Part shown: piece by piece, positions 1 through 7,458 of the stretch
Layout of the letters: each line of letters opens with the position of its first letter
How positions within the stretch are numbered: position 1 is the first letter of the stretch
Assembly: GCA_036490335.1 (NCBI GenBank)
Contig: DASXEB010000005.1
Span: 62,001-126,000 of the forward strand
Source: Palsa-1392 sp036490335
GTDB taxonomy: Bacteria; Verrucomicrobiota; Verrucomicrobiia; Chthoniobacterales; UBA10450
Reading direction: 5' to 3'
DNA length: 64,000 nucleotides
Notes under the pieces: model-generated
Databases searched by the model: none
What the model was told of the DNA's origin: nothing
Seen by the model: the letters and a program-made list of their open reading frames with translations, nothing else
Position numbers and translations under genes: made by a program

Positions 1-739
1 CCGGCGCAAGCGCGAGCGCCTTGCGAAAGACCAAATTGATCTTCTCCAAATCTTTCGGCTTCGGGTTTTCCGCCTGCGCGATGAGCGCGAGATAAAGTTT
101 GCCGAGCTGGGTCCAGAACGACGGATCGTTCGTCTGCACCCTGGCCGCGTTGTCGAGCGTCTGGAGCGCGGCCTTGTGATCGCCCGCCGTCAACTGCACT
201 TCGCAGAGGCGCTGGTAACCGTCGATGTCGTTAGGCGCGAGCGCCACCGCCTGCTTCGCATACCGAATCGCCGGCTCCATTTTCTTGAGATACTTCGCGT
301 AAATGTAAGCGAGCTGCAGATACGGCTCCGGCATTTTCGGCTCGGCCTTGACCGCGTCCTTCAAGATGTCGATAGCGCGCGGATAATCGCCCTGCGCGGT
401 GAGCAAAAAAGCGACCCGGGTCGCGAGATCGACTTCGCCCGGATCGACGTCGAGCACTTTCTCGAAAGCCGCGAGCGCCTTTTCCATTTCGCCATTTTCC
501 TGCAGGTCGAGCGCCTCGACGTAGGAAGTGAGAGCTTCGGCTTTTCGTTCGCCTTCCGGTTGCAGAGCGAGATCGCTGGGCGCGTGCAGGACGAGCGAAT
601 CATCCTGCCAAAGCGGCCGCGGCGAAGGCGTGGCGCGGCGAAAGTCGGTCGGCCGCGCGAGTGCCGTCGCGGCGACACAAAGCGACGCGACTGCCACGCA
701 ACCGACGAGCCATTTCGCGCGGCCATTCCCTTGTCTCAT
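1..739 (-). CDS. TPR-repeat protein, probably exported; 3' end outside window
   Basis: The visible 246 residues begin at the ATG at 739 with MRQGNGRAKWLVGCVAVASL. This is a basic n-region and a hydrophobic stretch ending near an Ala-rich cleavage region, so export to the periplasm or membrane anchoring is likely. From about residue 70 there are successive helical pairs of the tetratricopeptide type, such as GEMEKALAAFEKVLDVDPGE, GDYPRAIDILKDAVKAEPKM and GDHKAALQTLDNAARVQTND. TPRs are protein-protein interaction scaffolds, so no catalytic role can be assigned. The frame is open to the window edge, so total length is unknown. The uptake-like word at 228 lies inside the gene and is read as APND. 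Confidence 0.75.
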   Translation of the reverse strand, partial: MRQGNGRAKWLVGCVAVASLCVAATALARPTDFRRATPSPRPLWQDDSLVLHAPSDLALQPEGERKAEALTSYVEALDLQENGEMEKALAAFEKVLDVDPGEVDLATRVAFLLTAQGDYPRAIDILKDAVKAEPKMPEPYLQLAYIYAKYLKKMEPAIRYAKQAVALAPNDIDGYQRLCEVQLTAGDHKAALQTLDNAARVQTNDPSFWTQLGKLYLALIAQAENPKPKDLEKINLVFRKALALAP

Positions 740-819
740 TGCTGAAAGGTTAGGAGCGTCCGGAAAACGAAGCAAACCGAGGGCCGCGCGAGCGATTCGC
801 CTAACGAGTGTAGCTTCTG

Positions 820-924
820 CTACGATTTGTAGCGCAGGCGCTTCTTGTGGCGGTTTTCTTTCATCCGCTTCCGGCGCTTGTGCTTGGAAATTTTTGCTTT
901 TCGTCGTTTTTTCAGCGAGCCCAT
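820..924 (-). CDS. 34-residue very basic protein, AURKAIP1/COX24-domain type
   Basis: A very small gene starting at ATG 924 and ending TAG at 820. It begins MGSLKKRRKAKISKHKRRKR and continues with Met-Lys-Glu-Asn-Arg-His-Lys-Lys. About half of the residues are Lys, Arg or His. The K-K-R-R-K-x-K-I-S-K-H-K-x-K-K-R core matches the short AURKAIP1/COX24-domain proteins seen in Bacteroidota and Verrucomicrobiota, which are thought to be small-subunit ribosomal proteins. That role is family knowledge, not visible here. It sits alone between a TPR gene and bcp, and the uptake-like word at 799 lies just beyond its stop. It is easily missed by gene callers because of its length. Confidence 0.7.
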   Translation of the reverse strand: MGSLKKRRKAKISKHKRRKRMKENRHKKRLRYKS

Positions 925-1093
925 AGAGGAGTTTTCAAAATGCCGATTTCGGAGTGCCGAACTTCAGCATCTGAAACCACAAATCGCGACCGACCCCGGC
1001 CGCGAGCAGCGAAGGTAAATTGATTGCCGCGCTTGGCAACTCATTTCGCGCGAGCGCAGGCGGCTCGGCGCTTCCCGAAGAAACTGGCCGCAG

Positions 1094-1576
1094 TTACGAC
1101 AACTCCGCGAGCGCCGTTTTCAGTTTCTCGACATGCTCGGCCGGTTTCACTTTGCGAAAAATCGCCGCGATCCGGCCGCGCCCATCGATCACAAACGTGG
1201 TCCGCTCCGTGCCCATGTATTTTTTCCCGTACATGCTTTTCTCGACCCAGATGCCGTAGGAATTCACGATTTTCTTCTCCTGGTCGGAGAGAAGCGGAAA
1301 CGGAAGTTGAAACTTGCCGATGAACTTCTCATGGCTCGCGGCCGAATCGACGCTGACGCCGAAGATCTCCGCCGTCCCATCAAAATCGCTCCACGCATCG
1401 CGCAAGCCGCACGCCTGCGCGGTGCAGCCCGGCGTGTCGTCCTTCGGATAGAAATACAAAACGACCGGACGGCCGCGCAGTTCCTCCAAACTGATTTTTT
1501 GGCCGGCGCCATATTTTCCGCCGACCGCGAGCGCCGCGAAATCCGGAGCAGCATCACCAACGTTGAGTTCGTTCAT
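1094..1576 (-). CDS. bcp: Peroxiredoxin, thioredoxin-dependent thiol peroxidase (Bcp/PrxQ type)
   Basis: A 160-residue protein from ATG 1576, beginning MNELNVGDAAPDFAALAVGG. It carries the peroxiredoxin active-site block YPKDDTPGCTAQACGLRD near residues 40-57. The first Cys is the peroxidatic residue and the second, five positions later, is the resolving Cys typical of PrxQ/Bcp. It reduces H2O2 and organic hydroperoxides using thioredoxin, probably in the cytoplasm. Length is normal for the family. The start codon overlaps the stop of the upstream membrane-protein gene by 4 bp, so the two are probably cotranscribed and translationally coupled. A longer in-frame start exists but would run far into that neighbour, so I chose the internal ATG. 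Confidence 0.93.
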   Translation of the reverse strand: MNELNVGDAAPDFAALAVGGKYGAGQKISLEELRGRPVVLYFYPKDDTPGCTAQACGLRDAWSDFDGTAEIFGVSVDSAASHEKFIGKFQLPFPLLSDQEKKIVNSYGIWVEKSMYGKKYMGTERTTFVIDGRGRIAAIFRKVKPAEHVEKLKTALAELS

Positions 1577-2259
1577 TTCTCGAAAATCATGATCAGCAAA
1601 CCGACGACGCACAAGAGCGCGCCGATGATTGCGCTCTCGTACTTCTCGAAAAGGCGCAGCCTGACTTGTTTGATGCCGGCGAGCGCGAGCGACGTGAACG
1701 CAACCATGCCCGCGACCGTGCCGGCCGAGAGAATAATCGTGAGCAGCGCGAAACCGTGCCAACCGTAACGCACGCCTGAGACATAAACGGGAACGAACGC
1801 CTCGCAGGGCGAAAAAGTGAGCAACGCGAGCAGACTAACGACCGCCGCAAAATCGGTCTTCGCATTTCGCGCCGCCTTTTCAAAATTTTCTCCCGGATGA
1901 TGATGAACGTGCGGTCCGCCGCCTAACGAGTGCGAATGACCATGCCCGTCGCCGCGCAGTTGCCGAAAGACATAAAATAATCCGAAGAGAATCAGCGCCC
2001 CGCCCGCGAGCCGCGGGAACCACGCGCCCGCGCGATCGCTCAGCGCGATCCCGAGCCAGGCGACGATCATGCCGAGCGTCGCCGTGAAAAGGACATGCCC
2101 ACTCGCCGCCAGCGCAGTGATCGCGAGCGTCTTCGTGCGCGCCCAGTGTTGCGCCCGCGCCGTGAGCACGAACGGCAGCCAGTGGGTCGGGATTGCCGCG
2201 TGAAAAAATGCGATCCCGAATCCGGTCGCGGCGATGGTGGTGAGAACGGAGTCGGTCAT
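1573..2259 (-). CDS. His-rich multi-span membrane protein, possible metal-ion exporter
   Basis: A 228-residue protein from ATG 2259. It has about six hydrophobic segments and a central histidine-rich loop (GDGHGHSHSLGGGPHVHHHP, around residue 120). The last half contains FSPCEAFVPVYVSGV in a membrane segment. This arrangement, helices flanking a His-rich cytoplasmic loop, recalls NicO/RcnA nickel-cobalt exporters and LysE/DsbD-type fold proteins, but I cannot place it in one family. It overlaps bcp by 4 bp (ATGA) as the promoter-proximal gene. An upstream extension of the frame reads through the antisense of the tRNA and is not protein coding. Confidence 0.6.
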   Translation of the reverse strand: MTDSVLTTIAATGFGIAFFHAAIPTHWLPFVLTARAQHWARTKTLAITALAASGHVLFTATLGMIVAWLGIALSDRAGAWFPRLAGGALILFGLFYVFRQLRGDGHGHSHSLGGGPHVHHHPGENFEKAARNAKTDFAAVVSLLALLTFSPCEAFVPVYVSGVRYGWHGFALLTIILSAGTVAGMVAFTSLALAGIKQVRLRLFEKYESAIIGALLCVVGLLIMIFEK

Positions 2260-2267
2260 CGCAGGAG

Positions 2268-2341
2268 TCGGGCTGGTGGGATTTGAACCCACGGCCTCTG
2301 CGTCCCGAACGCAGCGCTCTACCAAGCTGAGCCACAGCCCG
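2268..2341 (-). tRNA. tRNA-Pro(CGG)
   Basis: Reading the minus strand, the 7-bp acceptor arm CGGGCTG (2335-2341) pairs with CAGCCCG (2269-2275). The anticodon stem CTGCG/CGCAG encloses loop TTCGGGA, giving anticodon CGG, which reads the proline codon CCG. The T-arm is GTGGG-TTCAAAT-CCCAC. The discriminator base is A, and CCA is not encoded. All cloverleaf arms are present, so it should be functional. It lies between the membrane-protein gene and rpoZ. Confidence 0.95.
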
Positions 2342-2575
2342 TCTTCGACCCGCGTCGTCCGCGAGCCCGCTTATCTCGCGCAATCCCGCGCCCGCCGCAA
2401 GCGATTCCGAGCCGGATGAATTCGATTGACAAACCGGCGCGGGTGCGCATTGTCCCCATCCCTTCTGCCGATGATTCCAGCGCCCGTCTCCGCCACCGCC
2501 AGCCTAACGAATGTCAGCGCGACGATCCTGCAGTTTCCTTCCGGCGTCGGCGGGGCCGTTCGTTCCTTGAGAAAT

Positions 2576-2791
2576 ATGACCGCTCAACTCCTGCAAGAAG
2601 CCAGCAAAGTGATACCGAACCAGCAGCTCCTCATCAACGTCGTCTCGAAGCGCGTGCGTCAGCTTGGCATCGGCCATCGCCCGCTCGTCGAAGCGACGCT
2701 CAAAGCCTCCCTCACCGACATCGCGCTCAGGGAAATCATCGCCGGCAAACTCACCTTCGAGGAGTTGAAAGAAAACGCCGAGGAGGAATAG
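2576..2791 (+). CDS. rpoZ: RNA polymerase omega subunit
   Basis: A 71-residue protein beginning MTAQLLQEASKVIPNQQLLI. The core segment VVSKRVRQLGIGHRPLVEAT corresponds to the conserved omega signature (usually xRxxQLxxGxRPLV), followed by an acidic C-terminus (KENAEEE). Omega helps assemble and stabilise the beta-prime subunit of RNA polymerase. An in-frame ORF starts 150 bp earlier, but that extension has no omega similarity and contains the uptake-like word at 2502. ATG 2576 gives the normal family length. smpB starts 24 bp downstream on the same strand, so the two are probably one transcript. Confidence 0.9.
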   Translation: MTAQLLQEASKVIPNQQLLINVVSKRVRQLGIGHRPLVEATLKASLTDIALREIIAGKLTFEELKENAEEE

Positions 2792-2815
2792 CGCGCGTCT
2801 CGGGCCGCGACTCGC

Positions 2816-3277
2816 ATGCCCGCCGAGAGCATTCTCAATCGCAAGGCGCTGCGCGATTTTCATATCCTCGAGCGCCTCGAAGCCGGCCTTGAACTCAAAG
2901 GCAGCGAGGTCAAATCGATCCGCGCCGGCAAGGCAAATATCGGCGACGCCTTCGCCCGGATCGAAAAAGGCGAAGCCTTTCTTTACGGCGCCGACATCCA
3001 GCCCTACGAACGCGCCAGCCACGAAGTGCCGGCCGCGAAACGGGTGCGGAAACTTTTGCTCCATCGGCGCGAGATCGACAAACTTTACGGCCTCACGAAC
3101 ATCGCCGGTCGCACCCTCGTCCTCCTGAAACTTTATTGGAAGAACGGCCGGATCAAAGCCGAGATCGGCGTCGGCCAGGGCAAGGAAGCGCGCGACAAAC
3201 GGCTCGATCTGAAAAAGCGCGCGACCGATCGTGAGACCGCGCGCGAGGTCGCGCGCTTCAATCGCAAGCATCGTTAG
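2816..3277 (+). CDS. smpB: SsrA-binding protein SmpB
   Basis: A 153-residue protein with the typical SmpB features: an N-terminal NRKALRDFHILERLEAGLEL block, then LKGSEVKSIRAGKANI and the central YERASHEVP segment. The C-terminal tail is basic (GKEARDKRLDLKKRATDRET), as in the helix that enters the mRNA channel. SmpB binds tmRNA and brings it to stalled ribosomes for trans-translation. It follows rpoZ closely. Its stop codon TAG lies inside the word TCGTTAGGC at 3271-3279, and two further copies follow at 3298 and 3309. Confidence 0.95.
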   Translation: MPAESILNRKALRDFHILERLEAGLELKGSEVKSIRAGKANIGDAFARIEKGEAFLYGADIQPYERASHEVPAAKRVRKLLLHRREIDKLYGLTNIAGRTLVLLKLYWKNGRIKAEIGVGQGKEARDKRLDLKKRATDRETAREVARFNRKHR

Positions 3278-3317
3278 GCGAATCGCTGATCCGCGATTCG
3301 TTAGGCGCTCGTTAGGC
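3271..3317 (+). repeat. Cluster of three direct copies of TCGTTAGGC
   Basis: Copies begin at 3271, 3298 and 3309, all in the same orientation. The spacings are 27 and 11 bp. The first overlaps the smpB stop codon and the other two lie in the smpB-SDR intergenic gap. An 11-bp repeat step would place two copies on nearly the same face of the DNA helix. There is no hairpin here because the copies are direct rather than inverted, so this is not a uptake-sequence-type terminator. Confidence 0.95.
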
Positions 3318-3383
3318 AACTTTCGCCCTCGCGACTCGAAAAAGTTTTCTTCACGTCTGCACTGCGCCGCGGCCGTATAGCTT

Positions 3384-4397
3384 GTGATGAAACGTTCTTC
3401 ATTTTTTCTCCTCGGCGGACTCGGTTTGGCCTTCGCCATTAGCCGTGGATTCCACCGCAGTTTCTCTTTTACTGGCAAAACCGTCGTCATCACCGGCGGC
3501 TCGCGCGGCCTTGGCCTCACGATCGCGCGCCAGCTCGCCGCCGAAGGCGCGCGCCTCGCGCTTATCGCGCGCGACGAAAACGAACTCGCGCGCGCCTGCG
3601 CCGAGTTGCGCAAAGCCGGCGCGGAAACGTTCGCCGCCCCCTGCGATTTGCTCGATCGTGAGCAGTCGTTAGGCGCGATCGAAAAAATTTTCCAGCATTA
3701 CGGCGCGATCGACGTTCTGATTAACAACGCCGGCATGATCGAGGTCGGCCCGCTCGCAAACATGCAGCGCGAAGATTTCGAAAAATCGATGCGCCTGCAT
3801 TTTTGGGCGCCTTTCAATCTCATCGAGCAAGTTGTCCCGCACATGCGCCGCGCGGGCGGCGGCCGCATCGTTAACATCGCCTCAATCGGCGGCAAAATGG
3901 CGGTGCCGCACCTTGCGCCCTACTGCGCGAGCAAGTTTGCCCTCGTCGGATTGTCGGATGCGTTTCGCGCCGAGCTCGCGCGCGACCGCATTTGCCTAAC
4001 GACGGTCACGCCCGGTCTCATGCGCACCGGTTCGCAGGTCAACGCGCAGTTTAAAGGCGATCACGGCGCGGAATACACCTGGTTTGCGCTCTCCGCGGCG
4101 CTTCCGATCGCGGCTGTCTCGGCCGAACGCGCGGCCGCGAAAATCGTCGGCGCGTGTCGCCGTAGACAATCGGCCCTCACCATCGGCTGGTCGGCGCGCG
4201 CGGCGATCATCAGCCAGGCGCTGTTTCCCGGACTGACGAGCGAAGCGATGAAACTCGCGAACCGTTTTCTGCCTGGGCCGGTTCCAGGTTCTGGTGACGA
4301 ATTAAGATCCGGCTGGGAAGCGCGCGAGGAGCAGCGCGCTCCGGCCTGGCTTGCCACCTTCGCGGACGACGCGATCGCGCGACACAACGAAGATTGA
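3384..4397 (+). CDS. Short-chain dehydrogenase/reductase with N-terminal membrane anchor
   Basis: A 337-residue protein. After a short hydrophobic N-terminus (SSFFLLGGLGLAFAISRGFH) it has the classical SDR pattern. The nucleotide-binding TGGSRGLG lies at about residues 37-44, with NNAG near 115, a Ser in the IASIGG strand near 163 and catalytic YCASK near 176. The fold reduces or oxidises a carbonyl or hydroxyl using NAD(P). The substrate cannot be read from sequence. The hydrophobic start suggests the enzyme is membrane-attached. The C-terminal 60 residues are hydrophobic and possibly lipid-facing. Two adjacent ATGs (3384, 3387) are possible starts. It contains uptake-like words at 3666 and 3994. 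Confidence 0.85.
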   Translation: MMKRSSFFLLGGLGLAFAISRGFHRSFSFTGKTVVITGGSRGLGLTIARQLAAEGARLALIARDENELARACAELRKAGAETFAAPCDLLDREQSLGAIEKIFQHYGAIDVLINNAGMIEVGPLANMQREDFEKSMRLHFWAPFNLIEQVVPHMRRAGGGRIVNIASIGGKMAVPHLAPYCASKFALVGLSDAFRAELARDRICLTTVTPGLMRTGSQVNAQFKGDHGAEYTWFALSAALPIAAVSAERAAAKIVGACRRRQSALTIGWSARAAIISQALFPGLTSEAMKLANRFLPGPVPGSGDELRSGWEAREEQRAPAWLATFADDAIARHNED

Positions 4398-4398
4398 C

Positions 4399-4420
4399 TC
4401 GTTAGGCCGATTCGTTAGGC
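4399..4420 (+). repeat. Direct pair of TCGTTAGGC, 13 bp apart
   Basis: Two same-orientation copies at 4399-4407 and 4412-4420 lie immediately after the SDR stop codon. A third, degenerate copy (GGTTAGGCGG) follows at about 4445. The arrangement matches the clusters at 3271-3317 and 46691-46710. Confidence 0.95.
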
Positions 4421-4515
4421 AAACGCGGAGTGGCGCGCGCGTTTGGTTAGGCGGCGACGTATCAATGAATAATCACCGAGTTGCCTGGTCTAACGAGTCT
4501 GAAATCCACCTGTGT

Positions 4516-5604
4516 ATGAAGCGCATCCTTTTTTCGCTCGCTCTTCTCGCCGAGTCATTCTTCACGCCGCGTGCGCACGCACAAGACGAAGTCACGCTCG
4601 ACGTTTTTTACGACAACCTTTCTTCGCAGGGAAGCTGGATTGAAGTCGGCGATTACGGCTACTGTTTTCAGCCGGCGGTCGCGGCGGAAAATCCGAACTG
4701 GCGTCCCTACACCGACGGTTATTGGGCCTACACCGATTACGGCTGGACGTGGGTGTCGTATGAAGATTTCGGCTGGGCGACTTATCACTACGGGCGCTGG
4801 ACCGAGCTGGAAAATTACGGCTGGGTCTGGGTGCCGGGTTACGAATGGGGGCCGGCCTGGGTCTCTTGGCGCACGGGCGGCGACTACGTCGGTTGGGCGC
4901 CGCTGCCGCCGGGTCCGGGCGGCGTTTCCGAGGCCCGCGCGATCGACGCACAGGCCGACGTCGAGTTCGAAATCGGGCCCGCCTATTACAATTTCGTGGA
5001 CATTCGCTACATCGGCGCGCCGGTTTTGCGCGATCGCATCCTCGCGCCGGCGCAGAACGTGACCATCATCAACACCACGGTCAACGTCACCAACATCACT
5101 TACAAGAACGCGACGGTTTATAATTACGGCCCGGATTTCGATCGCGTGAATCGCTTTTCCACCACCCCGATTCAGCGCCTGAAAATCCACCGCGAAAACG
5201 CCACCACTCTCGCCGGTCCATTCGGCCACAATTTGAATCGGGTCAAAGGCAACCAGCTCATAGTCGTCGCGCCCCGAATCCAAAAAGCCGCGTCCGTCGC
5301 GCCGCCGAAAAACGTGAAGGCGAAAATCGCGCGACCGACGTTGGAACATGGCTGGAAGGGCGTCGCCAATCGCGAGCAAATCGAGGCGGAGATGAAAAAA
5401 CAAAGCCCGAAAAGTATTTTGCCTAACGAGCGCCAGATTCCATCCAGGCAGCGCGTCTGGCAACAACCAAGCGGCGCGGAAAAAAGCAACACGCGCAAAA
5501 GCGAGGATGCAGAGCCGACCGAGCAAGGAACTGTCGCTCGTCCGTCGCAAACTCCGCGCCCCGCCGGTGCGCAACAACATCACCCGTCGCCGCCGCCGCC
5601 CTAA
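4516..5604 (+). CDS. Secreted Tyr/Trp-rich protein, DUF6600-like
   Basis: A 362-residue protein with an N-terminal signal peptide (MKRILFSLALLAESFFTPRA, cleavage after AHA). It is followed by FYDNLSSQGSWIEVGDYGYC and several aromatic repeats such as YGWTWVSYEDFGWATYHYGR and YGWVWVPGYEWGPAWVSWRT. This is the DUF6600-type module found in Bacteroidota and Verrucomicrobiota. The middle is Asn/Thr/Ile rich (residues about 190-220). The C-terminal 80 residues are charged and Pro/Gln rich and look disordered. It is probably an envelope or extracellular protein of unknown role. An upstream extension of the frame lacks a signal peptide, so I start at ATG 4516. Confidence 0.75.
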   Translation: MKRILFSLALLAESFFTPRAHAQDEVTLDVFYDNLSSQGSWIEVGDYGYCFQPAVAAENPNWRPYTDGYWAYTDYGWTWVSYEDFGWATYHYGRWTELENYGWVWVPGYEWGPAWVSWRTGGDYVGWAPLPPGPGGVSEARAIDAQADVEFEIGPAYYNFVDIRYIGAPVLRDRILAPAQNVTIINTTVNVTNITYKNATVYNYGPDFDRVNRFSTTPIQRLKIHRENATTLAGPFGHNLNRVKGNQLIVVAPRIQKAASVAPPKNVKAKIARPTLEHGWKGVANREQIEAEMKKQSPKSILPNERQIPSRQRVWQQPSGAEKSNTRKSEDAEPTEQGTVARPSQTPRPAGAQQHHPSPPPP

Positions 5605-5636
5605 CGAACTCGCATTCCAAAAGCGCGGCCGCGCTT

Positions 5637-6635
5637 TTAGAGCAGCTCGGCGATTTGGACCGCGTTGAGGGCCGCGCCTTTCAAGAGTTGATCGCCCGAA
5701 ACCCAAAGCGCCAAACCATTCTCAAACGCGGAATCTTTTCGAAGCCGGCCGACCGCGCAGTTGTCTTTGCCCGCGACCGCGAGCGGCGTCGGATAACAAT
5801 CGCTCGACTGATCGTCGAGCAGGTCGAGCCCCGGCGCCCTCGCCAGAATCTCGCGCGCGGCATCCACAGACACTGGCCGCTCAAACTCCGCGCTCATCGC
5901 GACGGAATGCGCCCGATAAACCGGCACGCGCGCACACGTGATCGACGCGCGAAAATTCGGCAGGTGCATGATCTTGCGACCTTCGTTTTGAAATTTCATC
6001 TCCTCGCGCGTGTAGCCATCTTCGAGAAAACGATCGACGTGCGGCAGAATGTTGAACGCGATCGGGTGCGGAAAAATTTTGGCCGTTGTTTCGCCGCCGC
6101 GAACGCTCACCGCGACCTGTTCTTTTAACTCCTCGATCGCGCGCGCGCCGCTTCCCGAGACCGCTTGATAACTGGAGCCAAAAACTCGTTTCAAACCGAA
6201 CGCGCGATGCAGCGGGTAAAGCGCCATCAAGGCGACCGCGGTGGTGCAATTGGGATTTGCGATCACGCCTTGGTGCGAGCGCGCATCGTCAGGATTTATC
6301 TCGGGAATGACGAGCGGAACGTCGTCATTCATCCGGAAGGCGGACGAGTTGTCTATCACGATCGCGCCCGCGTCCGTCGCGACAGGCGCGAAGCTTTTCG
6401 AGAGTTCAACGCCGGCGCTGAAGAAAGCGAGATCGATTCCGGTGAATGAACGTTCATTCAGTTCTTCGACTGCGAATTGGCTTTCCCGAAAGGCGAGACG
6501 TTTGCCGGCCGAGCGCGCCGAGGCGAGCAGGCGCAAATCTGCCACCGGAAAATCGCGCCGCTCCACCACGCGCAACAATTCCGCGCCGACTGCGCCGGTC
6601 GCGCCGACGATTGCCACGTGATAAGCTTTTCCCAT
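5637..6635 (-). CDS. asd: Aspartate-semialdehyde dehydrogenase
   Basis: A protein of about 332 residues beginning MGKAYHVAIVGATGAVGAEL, with the NADP-binding GATGAVG motif at the N-terminus. It has the active-site cysteine in ANPNCTTA (about residue 132) and the substrate-binding region around GSSYQAVSGSGARAIEEL. It reduces 4-phospho-aspartate to aspartate semialdehyde, the branch point to lysine/diaminopimelate, methionine and threonine. Length is normal. An ATG four codons earlier (6647) is also possible. The gene stands alone between a convergent DUF6600-like gene and a divergent L,D-transpeptidase-like gene. Confidence 0.95.
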   Translation of the reverse strand: MGKAYHVAIVGATGAVGAELLRVVERRDFPVADLRLLASARSAGKRLAFRESQFAVEELNERSFTGIDLAFFSAGVELSKSFAPVATDAGAIVIDNSSAFRMNDDVPLVIPEINPDDARSHQGVIANPNCTTAVALMALYPLHRAFGLKRVFGSSYQAVSGSGARAIEELKEQVAVSVRGGETTAKIFPHPIAFNILPHVDRFLEDGYTREEMKFQNEGRKIMHLPNFRASITCARVPVYRAHSVAMSAEFERPVSVDAAREILARAPGLDLLDDQSSDCYPTPLAVAGKDNCAVGRLRKDSAFENGLALWVSGDQLLKGAALNAVQIAELL

Positions 6636-6667
6636 GGGCAGCGGCATTCTATCGTCAGCACTTTGAG

Positions 6668-7126
6668 ATGCAAACCAACGAGCCCATTCGCATTTCTGTG
6701 CGCGATCAACGGCTCGATTTCGTCGCGCCGGATGGCAGCCTAACGAGTTATCCGGTCTCGACCTCGCGCTTCGGGGTCGGCTTCGAGAACGGCAGCTTCA
6801 AAACACCGCTCGGCCGTTTCCGTATCTGCGAAAAGATCGGCGCGGGCCTGCCTAACGACACCATTTTCGTCGGCCGGATCCCGCTGGGGCTCGACGAACC
6901 ACAGCCCGCGACGGAGGACCGAATCCTCAGCCGCATCCTCTGGCTCGAGGGTCTGGAGGAGCAAAACGCGAACACGCGCGAGCGCTTCATTTACATCCAC
7001 GGGACGCCGCGCGAAGCGCAGATCGGACGGCCCGCGAGCCACGGTTGCATTCGCATGAAGAGGGCCGATCTGCTTGCACTCTTCGACGCGGTTTCGTTAG
7101 GCGCGGGAGTCGTGATCGAGCCCTAA
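6668..7126 (+). CDS. L,D-transpeptidase-fold (YkuD) protein without signal peptide
   Basis: A 152-residue protein starting at ATG 6668. It shows the YkuD catalytic signature: His in IYIHGTPREAQIG (about residue 110) and the nucleophile motif SHGCIRMKRADL (about 124-135). Cys and His are in place. The family makes 3-3 peptidoglycan cross-links or attaches lipoproteins to peptidoglycan. There is no obvious export signal, so either an upstream start is used or the protein is a cytoplasmic member. A longer frame from 6446 overlaps asd antisense and has no signal peptide either. It contains uptake-like words at 6738, 6850 and 7094, read as LTS, PND and SLG. Confidence 0.85.
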   Translation: MQTNEPIRISVRDQRLDFVAPDGSLTSYPVSTSRFGVGFENGSFKTPLGRFRICEKIGAGLPNDTIFVGRIPLGLDEPQPATEDRILSRILWLEGLEEQNANTRERFIYIHGTPREAQIGRPASHGCIRMKRADLLALFDAVSLGAGVVIEP

Positions 7127-7210
7127 AAAAGGCGGAGAATTTCGTTGCGCACCTTCGTTTCTGGCCTAACTAGGTCGCAGCAACCTGCGAGGGAAGGAGG
7201 CGAGTTTATA

Positions 7211-7342
7211 GTGAAATTTTTAAAAGTAATCATGATCGTGGCAGTCGCGGCTGGCGCATTGAGTCTGGGAGCCTGCGCGCAGAAAAAGGAGAATATGTCG
7301 ACCAGCACGGGAACGACAGCGACCACCGGCTACTCGAAGTAG
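7211..7342 (+). CDS. Small lipoprotein (43 aa)
   Basis: Translation is proposed from GTG 7211, which follows an AGGAGG (7195-7200) at 10-bp spacing. The product begins VKFLKVIMIVAVAAGALSLG and has a lipobox Leu-Gly-Ala-Cys, so it should be lipidated on Cys. The mature part is only about 25 residues, Ser/Thr/Gly rich (KKENMSTSTGTTATTGYSK). Such entericidin-like mini-lipoproteins are common in envelopes, and no function can be assigned. A strong terminator follows at 7377, supporting an independent small transcript. Confidence 0.7.
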   Translation: MKFLKVIMIVAVAAGALSLGACAQKKENMSTSTGTTATTGYSK

Positions 7343-7376
7343 TCCGCGCGGTTGTCTCCAGTGGACAACTTTAACT

Positions 7377-7409
7377 AAAGGCCAGGCCGTTTGCGCGGTC
7401 TGGCCTTTT
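7377..7409 (+). terminator. Rho-independent terminator after the small lipoprotein
   Basis: AAAGGCCAG(G)CC and GG(T)CTGGCCTTTT form a near-perfect stem around a GC-rich loop, ending in a T run. It lies 35 bp after the lipoprotein stop codon. Confidence 0.8.
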
Positions 7410-7458
7410 CCGTTTTGCGGCGTTGCCGGGTGGAAACTTCTGGCGCAACCTTGCGCCC

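Noticed and set aside
361..726. 121-codon minus frame at the start of the window
   Set aside because: It is out of frame with the clear TPR protein on the same strand.
2234..2419. Open frame VGFEPTASASRTQRST and its antisense partner in 1880-2383
   Set aside because: It is the translation of the tRNA-Pro gene, a well-known artefact.
2504..3613. 369-codon minus frame over rpoZ-smpB
   Set aside because: Antisense shadow of two recognised genes in GC-rich DNA.
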